From: Candidatus Falkowiibacteriota bacterium
Lineage (GTDB): Bacteria > Patescibacteriota > Patescibacteriia > Patescibacteriales > UBA12075
NCBI GenBank assembly: GCA_003647675.1
Contig: QMNH01000077.1
Coordinates: 1 to 5,380, forward strand
Direction: 5' to 3'
Length of the DNA stretch: 5,380 nt
Part shown: positions 1 to 4,378 of the stretch, in pieces
Numbering within the stretch: the first letter of the stretch is position 1
Layout of the letters: each line of letters starts with the position of its first letter
Notes under the pieces: model-generated
The model's database searches: none
The model's input: the letters and a program-made list of their open reading frames with translations, nothing else
What the model was told of the DNA's origin: nothing
Program-made: the position numbers and the translations under genes

Positions 1-1576
1 GAGCTTTGTCTAATCCTTTTAAAGCGTTTGGATTGGATGCTATCGTCCTTACCAAGCTGGTACGGCTGTCCCGGTCAAGAACCGTATCGTACCCTAGAGC
101 CTGCTTGTATTCATCAATGGTTTTTTCTATATCACTCTGCGCGAGCGCCCGCTGGCCGTCTATGGTCTTTACCAGCATCTGAAGCGGTTTAATATTATAC
201 TGAAACATTATTGTTAATAATATTACACCGGATATAAATAAAGCGTAAATTTCTTTATTTTCAAGCTCCCGGTCGCTTGTTAAAGGCCTGATAAATTTTT
301 TCTTTTTTGTTTTGATCTCATCAAGCATGCCTGTCTCGCCTTCCTGGATCAGCCAATAAATATACCCGAGCGTCATCATTAGCCCCATGTAAGTAACCAG
401 CGAATCAAACACGGCCAAATTCTGCACAAAATAAGCCGTAAGTAAACCGCTTAATATTATAAATTCATGCTTAGAGAAATATTCCTCGCGGTATCCCCTA
501 ACAAGGTAATAAGCCGCGGCCAGAAAAATTGAAAGATAAGTCAGGATACCGACCAAGCCGGAGGTGGAAGCAATATCAACCACGTTATTATGCGCCCGGT
601 CAAAGTAAGTCTCGCCGCGGGTATAGTCGTAAAATGACGGGTCAAAATATTTGTCAAAAATTACGGCAAAGTTGCCAAAGCCGGTTCCAAGGATTGGATG
701 ATTCTTAAAATCTTTAATTCCGGCGCGCCAAGATATTAAGCGGGTCTGAAATGTATTTTTTTGGACATCAATACCTCTAATCGGCCTTAAAACACGGCTG
801 TTTTGAACAAATTCGCTGTCCCTGTTTGTTAATACGCCAACAACCGCTATGATTGAAATAAGTAAAAGAGCGGCCGTAGCTATTTTAACTTTTACGTTTT
901 TATGTAAAATCGCGTAAAGAAAAAATACGACCATAATGCTAAACCCCAGACCGACAAAGGCGCCGTTGGTTCCGGCTCGGTCAAAGCCAAACCACATAAT
1001 AATTATCGGCAATATATATATCCAACGCAGGCCTTTGTTATTTTCGCGAAAAAATAAAAGCATGCAAAAATACATGTTAAATATTAAATAACCGCTTACG
1101 TAAGCCGTATTTCCGATTGTAGAATAAGCATGCTCTCCGGCTACCCCATAAATTGCCACTAAAACAGCAATACTGATTGAAGTTATTAAAAATATTTGCC
1201 AGTCTTCCCAGCTTTTAAAAACCGTAATAATTATTAAATAAAGCGCGAGAAAATGCAGAACATGAAAAACGCCCAGCATCCTTTCGACATCGCCCCAAAA
1301 GCTTAAATTAAAATCAACGCCAGTAAAACAGGTTAGGGTAATGGCGGCTAAAAACGCAATTAGACCAAAAGTAATATAAGATATTTTCGGCCGGTATTCC
1401 GGATACTTTACAATAAAGGCAATCCAAAAAATAAAAAGAATTTCAATTAAAATATTAAATGAAATCTGCTTGGAAGTTATAAACGGGAATAAAAGGCTTT
1501 TAAAAGTAAAAAATACTGTTATTAAAGAAGCAATTGCCCCGTATTTTAGGATATAAAGATAAAGTTTTTGGCTCAT
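1..1576 (-). CDS. O-antigen ligase / Wzy_C family polytopic membrane protein, 3' end outside window
   Basis: The reading frame is open from an ATG at 1576-1574 to the window edge (525 codons); the C-terminus is missing. It is the only ATG before an upstream in-frame stop, and no clear Shine-Dalgarno precedes it. Residues 1-250 contain about nine hydrophobic helices, and more follow at roughly 335-411 and 441-458. Between them lies the large external loop typical of the family, with RLISWRAGIKDFKNHPILGTG at 279-299 and DRAHNNVVDIASTSGLVG at 326-343. His329 matches the conserved His of WaaL/Wzy-type enzymes. GNTAYVSGYL (155-164) and the DRAG at about 199-202 also match positions conserved in this family. 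Residues 463-525 are soluble and look like the start of TPR repeats (IEKTIDEYKQAL). Family members join or polymerise undecaprenyl-linked glycans, or transfer them to lipid A or protein, on the outer face of the cytoplasmic membrane. Which of these occurs here cannot be told. The neighbouring exported proteins make protein glycosylation an attractive but unproven option. Confidence 0.9.
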   Translation of the reverse strand, partial: MSQKLYLYILKYGAIASLITVFFTFKSLLFPFITSKQISFNILIEILFIFWIAFIVKYPEYRPKISYITFGLIAFLAAITLTCFTGVDFNLSFWGDVERMLGVFHVLHFLALYLIIITVFKSWEDWQIFLITSISIAVLVAIYGVAGEHAYSTIGNTAYVSGYLIFNMYFCMLLFFRENNKGLRWIYILPIIIMWFGFDRAGTNGAFVGLGFSIMVVFFLYAILHKNVKVKIATAALLLISIIAVVGVLTNRDSEFVQNSRVLRPIRGIDVQKNTFQTRLISWRAGIKDFKNHPILGTGFGNFAVIFDKYFDPSFYDYTRGETYFDRAHNNVVDIASTSGLVGILTYLSIFLAAAYYLVRGYREEYFSKHEFIILSGLLTAYFVQNLAVFDSLVTYMGLMMTLGYIYWLIQEGETGMLDEIKTKKKKFIRPLTSDRELENKEIYALFISGVILLTIMFQYNIKPLQMLVKTIDGQRALAQSDIEKTIDEYKQALGYDTVLDRDSRTSLVRTIASNPNALKGLDKA

Positions 1577-1581
1577 AGGAT

Positions 1582-1607
1582 TGAATTGTGAATTATGAAT
1601 AATGAAT
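1582..1607. repeat. Heptad micro-repeat, TGAAT every 7 bases
   Basis: TGAAT occurs at 1582, 1589, 1596 and 1603, four copies at an exact 7-base spacing, separated by the dinucleotides TG, TA and AA. On the minus strand this reads as ATTCA repeats and makes up most of the predicted 5' leader of the ligase mRNA, between its -10 box and its start codon. It contains no Shine-Dalgarno. It may be a slippage-prone tract or simply low-complexity spacer. Confidence 0.6.
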
Positions 1608-1611
1608 TATT

Positions 1612-1640
1612 TTTATATTTTTTAATTCCCTCCCCGCCAA
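1612..1640 (-). promoter_or_regulatory. Candidate sigma-70-type promoter for the O-antigen-ligase-like gene
   Basis: On the minus strand there is a -35 box TTGGCG (1640-1635, 4 of 6 consensus), a 17-base spacer, and a -10 box TATAAA (1617-1612, 5 of 6). Transcription would start near 1605, giving a leader of about 30 bases before the ATG at 1576. The spacer length is ideal but the -35 match is modest, so this is a plausible rather than firm call. The -35 box lies within a G-rich stretch of the minus strand. Confidence 0.4.
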
Positions 1641-1676
1641 AACCCTCGCCGCCTCCATCGTTAAATCATTACCCCG

Positions 1677-1817
1677 CCGCCCAGGCATAAATGCCAGGGC
1701 TAGGTTTTAGGTTTTTAATCCCCATAAATGGGGATATTGGCATCAATGTTTAATTTCGCAGCCCCATTTATGGGGCTTACAATCTTCGCGCTAGCCCTGC
1801 CGTTTACGGCTGGGCGG
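1677..1817. repeat. 141-bp inverted-repeat element made of four nested stem-loops (BIME/MITE-like)
   Basis: The outer arms, 1677-1703 and 1791-1817, are 27-base inverted copies of each other that match at 23 positions. Each arm is also a hairpin. Hairpin A (1679-1700) has GCCC/GGGC, an A-A mismatch, then GGCAT/ATGCC. Hairpin A' (1794-1815) has GCCC/GGGC, a T-T mismatch, then GCCGT/ACGGC. Inside them lie two near-perfect palindromes, B (1718-1735, core CCCCATAAATGGGG) and B' (1760-1777, core CCCCATTTATGGGG). B and B' are also inverted copies. The spacings are nearly symmetric about position 1747. Compared in the same orientation, the stems differ by paired changes that keep base pairing. The layout recalls bacterial REP/BIME repeats or a MITE. 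No transposase and no clear target-site duplication are visible. Its mobility and its function are both unknown. Confidence 0.8.
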
Positions 1818-1978
1818 ATAAAATCGGATGAACATGGAAAATTTAATATTTTAGCTAACACAGTCACGCGAAGCGGTTGTTGTTTAACTATAAGTCAATA
1901 TTATTTGATATTAGCTAGAAAATATCTGTAAATATTCAAATTCTTTGACGGTGAATTAGGGCTAAGCAATTGCTCCTA

Positions 1979-2007
1979 AATATATCATAGAAGAATTTAA
2001 ACGTCAA
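1979..2007 (-). promoter_or_regulatory. Near-consensus sigma-70-type promoter reading into the hairpin element
   Basis: On the minus strand there is a -35 box TTGACG (2007-2002, 5 of 6), a 17-base spacer, and a -10 box TATATT (1984-1979, 5 of 6). The predicted start is near 1972. A transcript would run left through the four-hairpin element and could reach the ligase gene about 400 bases on. No convincing open reading frame follows closely, and no hairpin with a U-tract ends the transcript before the gene. It would therefore make either a long structured leader or a separate non-coding RNA. In AT-rich DNA such matches can arise by chance. Confidence 0.4.
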
Positions 2008-2045
2008 AATTATTTTCGCCGTGTTTTTCCACGTCCGCACTCCTC

Positions 2046-2060
2046 TGCCCCTCCGGGGCA
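2046..2060 (-). terminator. GC-rich hairpin after the modular surface gene, weak terminator candidate
   Basis: TGCCCC and GGGGCA form a 6-bp stem with a 3-base loop, 13 bases beyond the stop codon of the gene ending at 2074. On the transcribed minus strand the hairpin is followed by GAGGAG rather than a U-run, so it is not a classical intrinsic terminator. It may protect the mRNA 3' end, or be part of the repeat-rich intergenic region. Confidence 0.35.
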
Positions 2061-2073
2061 ACAAAATCTAACT

Positions 2074-4143
2074 TTATAATTTACTAAAATTATCGTTAGA
2101 AATTCCCAGTCCTAAAAAGCGCATTACGTTAAACGCGTCGGCAGGACGTCCGAGAAAATACCGCTTGGCGTCATTAGGGTTTACATACCAGGCTTCGCCG
2201 TTGCCTTCAATCTGCAGGAAAATCTTTCCCAGGTGCGAATTTGTAAAATTAATATCAGTACTTAAACTGCCCGCGCCTTTCGGGTTATAACCGCTTTCCA
2301 GCTCAGCCTTGTCGTTGAAGCCGTCGCCGTCCGTATCGGGGGCAATATAATCAGTACCAATGGCGTCCTCAAACATATCGGTCAAGCCGTCCGAATCAGA
2401 ATCGGCGCCGGATAAATTTCCCAGGCCAATCGCAATCTTTTCCAGATTAGCATTGGTAATGCCTATCCCCTGCTCGCGCATAACGCTAAAAGCATCATCC
2501 GGCCGTCCCAGGTAATGCCAGGTTTTATAAAGCGGATTTATGTAATAGGCCTCGCCGTTCGCTTCAACCGTTAACACTATTTTTCCCTTTAAACTGTTAT
2601 ATAAATTTGTATTGACGATCGTTTTTTGGCTACTCGATACACTTTCTGGGGTGGTTTGCGTCGTTTCTTCGTCTTGGACTTCTGTTTCCGGTCCGCTCGG
2701 TGGCGCAGTTTGCGAATTATAATTAAAGCTTAATACGACGGAAGTTACGGCCGTGCCGGGAGTGGTGGTTGAAATAACGTAGTAATTATAATTTCCGTCT
2801 GTTAAATTGCTGAATTGTAAGGCGTGGTCAAGAATAAAATCGTCTGAAAATATTTTTGTGTAATTATCGGCGTCCAACTTTTTATAAAATAAAGCGCTTT
2901 GGGAAAGTAAATCCGTTGACCATGATATCTTGGCCGTATAGCCGCCAATACTTACGCTTGGTCCGCTGGTAATGACCGCCTCGTCCGTAGCCGGCAAAGG
3001 CGCGTCAATCGTGTCTTCGTCTATAGTCGTTACTTCGTTAATACGGCCGCCTAAATTTATATAATATATCTGGCCGGCTTCCAGGTCGCTAAAAATCTTG
3101 CTGTGTTCCGCGCTAAAACCGCTTAATTCCTCTTTTGTTTTTGACAAATAGCTGTCGTAGTCATATTTGTCATAATAAATTATTCCGTATGACTCTTTTG
3201 ATGTTTCCCAATTTATTTTTAAAGACGTGGAGCTGATTTTTATTATTTCATGGCTAATAATGTCCAGGCTATAAGCCTCTTCTTCGTTCAAAAATATCCT
3301 GAATTCCGTGCTGGTAGAATTGTTGGTTTCATCCGATTCAGCAAGATAATTATTTTTATCAACATTAAAAACAAAGCTTTTATCACCAACAGAATTATAA
3401 GAGCCGGTATAAGTATAAATAAATTCTTCGCCTGGATCCAGGGGGTCATCAATTGTTGGATAATCATCGTATGTTAAATTTTTATACGCTAATACTTCGG
3501 ATATATATTCTACGTTGCTTGTCTGGAGCATGACATTATCAGTAATGCTTACTTTGCCGGTATTTTTTACCTTAACCGTAAATTCAATATCCTCGTTTAC
3601 TAGTGGGTAATCCTTGTCTAATTCAATAGAATTAGTTTTAAGGTCAATTTCTTCAGGCGAATAAATTGTAACAGTTTTTTCTACTTCATTATTATCTTCC
3701 AGGCTAACGGTATAGCCTTCATCGCCAATTTTAGCTTCGTCCAGCTCATCAACAGTGTCTATTTTAAAATTTAATACATGCTCGCCGGCGGAGGTAAATT
3801 TACCTTCAAAAATATAATCTATGTAATCGTCAGCATACAACATGTTATCATAGCTTATCGGGTCATAAGACAGTTTGGTCAGCTGAAAATTTTCAAAATT
3901 ATATACATAGGTTGACAGGCCTGTTGATGACAATAACGCCTTTGTGCCGTTATTTTTTATTTTTACTATTAATTTGCACGGTTGGTTAGTGTAGGGTTTA
4001 GCCGGCACCAGTTCTATGTCTTTAGCGTATAAATCGTAATACGGCGGAATATCTTCCGCTTTAACAGTTATAGGGCCGGCAACAAAAAGCAACAAAGCAA
4101 CAAATAAAATAATAATTTTCTTGTTAAAATTTAAAATAAACAT
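2074..4143 (-). CDS. Secreted modular surface protein: CARDB-like, FN3-like, TSP3 and duplicated C-terminal module
   Basis: The product is 689 residues from the ATG at 4143. A longer frame starts at 4200, but that ATG falls in a promoter -35 box. The 4143 start gives a clean signal peptide: MFILNFNKK, a hydrophobic core, then VKA before Glu30. Residues 36-161 and 165-284 look like CARDB-type adhesion domains, each closing with an acidic Asn-rich turn (EDNNEVEK, SDETNNS). Residues 289-367 and 388-474 are FN3-like, with INWETSKESYGIIYY and ISWSTDLLSQSALFYK. A Pro/Glu/Thr/Ser linker covers 475-516. A 53-residue module occurs at 518-570 and 637-689, with 28 identities between copies. Between them, 581-614 carries two TSP3-type calcium motifs (DSDSDGLTD, DTDGDGFND). 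No catalytic site or anchoring motif such as LPXTG is seen. It is probably an exported adhesive or structural protein, retained at the surface perhaps by the C-terminal modules. A stem-loop terminator and its own promoter separate it from the upstream gene. Confidence 0.88.
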   Translation of the reverse strand: MFILNFNKKIIILFVALLLFVAGPITVKAEDIPPYYDLYAKDIELVPAKPYTNQPCKLIVKIKNNGTKALLSSTGLSTYVYNFENFQLTKLSYDPISYDNMLYADDYIDYIFEGKFTSAGEHVLNFKIDTVDELDEAKIGDEGYTVSLEDNNEVEKTVTIYSPEEIDLKTNSIELDKDYPLVNEDIEFTVKVKNTGKVSITDNVMLQTSNVEYISEVLAYKNLTYDDYPTIDDPLDPGEEFIYTYTGSYNSVGDKSFVFNVDKNNYLAESDETNNSTSTEFRIFLNEEEAYSLDIISHEIIKISSTSLKINWETSKESYGIIYYDKYDYDSYLSKTKEELSGFSAEHSKIFSDLEAGQIYYINLGGRINEVTTIDEDTIDAPLPATDEAVITSGPSVSIGGYTAKISWSTDLLSQSALFYKKLDADNYTKIFSDDFILDHALQFSNLTDGNYNYYVISTTTPGTAVTSVVLSFNYNSQTAPPSGPETEVQDEETTQTTPESVSSSQKTIVNTNLYNSLKGKIVLTVEANGEAYYINPLYKTWHYLGRPDDAFSVMREQGIGITNANLEKIAIGLGNLSGADSDSDGLTDMFEDAIGTDYIAPDTDGDGFNDKAELESGYNPKGAGSLSTDINFTNSHLGKIFLQIEGNGEAWYVNPNDAKRYFLGRPADAFNVMRFLGLGISNDNFSKL
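2077..2235 (-). repeat. Second copy of 53-residue C-terminal module (protein-level repeat)
   Basis: This encodes the last 53 residues of the modular surface protein, ending directly at the stop. Conserved landmarks are GKI.L..E, NGEAWYVNP, LGRPADAF and NVMR followed by GLGI. It aligns without gaps to the copy at 2434-2592, at 28 of 53 identical positions. I recognise this module from C-termini of predicted surface and exported proteins of Patescibacteria. A role in cell-surface attachment is inference. Confidence 0.75.
2302..2403 (-). other. Thrombospondin type 3 / calcium-binding-loop segment
   Basis: This encodes residues 581-614 (counting from the 4143 start) of the modular protein, between the two 53-residue modules. 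Two DxDxDG-type motifs are visible, DSDSDGLTDMFE and DTDGDGFNDKAE, spaced as in TSP3 repeats. By family knowledge the aspartates chelate calcium and stiffen the chain. Calcium binding here is not shown, but all the expected acidic positions are present. Confidence 0.8.
2434..2592 (-). repeat. First copy of 53-residue C-terminal module (protein-level repeat)
   Basis: This encodes a 53-residue unit with GKIVLTVE, NGEAYYINP, YLGRPDDAF and SVMR followed by GIGI. It matches the terminal copy at 2077-2235 gap-free at 28 of 53 positions. The copies are diverged, so the duplication is old or the domain was recruited twice. Confidence 0.75.
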
Positions 4144-4171
4144 AAAAAATATATTTAAAAATAATAATATA

Positions 4172-4200
4172 ATTATATCATTTTTTAATCTATATGTCAT
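4172..4200 (-). promoter_or_regulatory. Strong sigma-70-type promoter for the modular surface protein
   Basis: On the minus strand there is a -35 box ATGACA (4200-4195, 5 of 6 consensus), an exact 17-base spacer, and a -10 box TATAAT (4177-4172, 6 of 6). Transcription would begin near 4165, giving a very AU-rich leader of about 20 bases with no Shine-Dalgarno before the ATG at 4143. The promoter lies in an abrupt AT-rich stretch just after GC-richer intergenic DNA and just downstream of the preceding gene's terminator. Its position argues that translation does not start at the ATG at 4200. Confidence 0.7.
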
Positions 4201-4219
4201 TGCGGCCTGAACCCCTCTA

Positions 4220-4268
4220 CCCTAACGGGCATCTCCCCTAGAAGCACTGTTAGGGCAAGACGGAGATG
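4220..4268. repeat. Interlocked pair of 7-bp inverted repeats (pseudoknot-type order)
   Basis: CCCTAAC at 4220-4226 is complementary to GTTAGGG at 4249-4255, and CATCTCC at 4230-4236 is complementary to GGAGATG at 4262-4268. The order is a-b-a'-b', so the two stems interlock: they would form a pseudoknot or compete as alternatives. It sits between the terminator at 4280-4311 and the promoter at 4172-4200. If it acts, it is therefore more likely as a DNA site upstream of the promoter, or in read-through RNA. Confidence 0.5.
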
Positions 4269-4279
4269 ATTGAAACGCC

Positions 4280-4311
4280 AAAGCCCCCTCCCGAAAATAG
4301 GAGGGGGCTTT
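4280..4311 (-). terminator. Intrinsic terminator after the Ig-like surface gene
   Basis: AAAGCCCCCTCC at 4280-4291 has the form AAGCCCCCTCC extended by one A-T pair. It pairs perfectly with GGAGGGGGCTTT at 4300-4311, giving a 12-bp stem with an 8-base loop. It lies about 70 bases beyond the stop at 4379. On the minus strand the stem ends in CTTT followed by GGCGTTTC, so the U-tract is short. On the plus strand it ends in CTTTT. The stem is strong enough to stop transcription in both directions and separates the two surface-protein genes. Confidence 0.75.
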
Positions 4312-4331
4312 TAGTGGCTTAACTATAGTAA

Positions 4332-4361
4332 ATCGATCACTCGATAAACTTAGTCTTAAGT
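4332..4361 (-). other. Two small hairpins in the 3' untranslated region
   Basis: ATCGA/TCGAT (4332-4345) and ACTTA/TAAGT (4348-4361) each form a 5-bp stem with a 4-base loop, between the stop of the Ig-like surface gene and its terminator. They may stabilise the mRNA end. They are short enough to be coincidental in this base composition. Confidence 0.3.
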
Positions 4362-4378
4362 TACTCCAAAGTCGAGTC

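Larger units (their letters stand above)
1577..2073. other. 497-base intergenic region without a convincing gene
   Basis: No reading frame here resembles a protein I know. From left to right the region contains a heptad TGAAT repeat, a promoter-like site for the ligase gene, and a C-rich stretch (G-rich on the minus strand, 1628-1682). The four-hairpin dyad element follows at 1677-1817. Then comes about 130 bases of AT-rich sequence with no recognised content, a second promoter-like site at 1979-2007, and a GC-rich hairpin at 2046-2060 just beyond the stop of the modular surface gene. The length and density of palindromes are unusual for a compact genome and suggest an inserted repeat element or an untranslated structured transcript. 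Confidence 0.75.

Noticed and set aside
1665..1830. Target-site duplication flanking the four-hairpin element
   Set aside because: The bases outside the arms (CATTACCCCG on the left, ATAAAATCGG on the right) share no direct repeat, so transposition is not supported by the flanks.
1728..1931. 67-codon plus-strand reading frame with a hydrophobic beginning
   Set aside because: Its start codon lies inside palindrome B, and most of its first 30 codons are the B' and A' hairpins. It has no Shine-Dalgarno, runs against all real genes, and gives a protein with no recognisable character.
1900..1971. Short minus-strand frame from a TTG preceded by TAGGAG
   Set aside because: Only about 24 codons. 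The Shine-Dalgarno-like sequence would overlap the predicted transcription start, and the peptide has no features.
1577..2073. CRISPR array, tRNA or IS200/IS605-type element
   Set aside because: There are no regularly spaced direct repeats of CRISPR length, no cloverleaf, and no transposase frame. The hairpins are inverted rather than direct copies.
3250..3477. 75-codon plus-strand frame
   Set aside because: Lies wholly antisense within the coding sequence of the modular surface protein, whose domains are clear in the other frame.
4197..4232. 11-residue minus-strand frame whose TGA overlaps the ATG at 4200, a possible leader peptide
   Set aside because: It would lie upstream of the predicted transcription start, its GGGGAG is directly against the ATG with no spacing, and the downstream ATG is probably not used.
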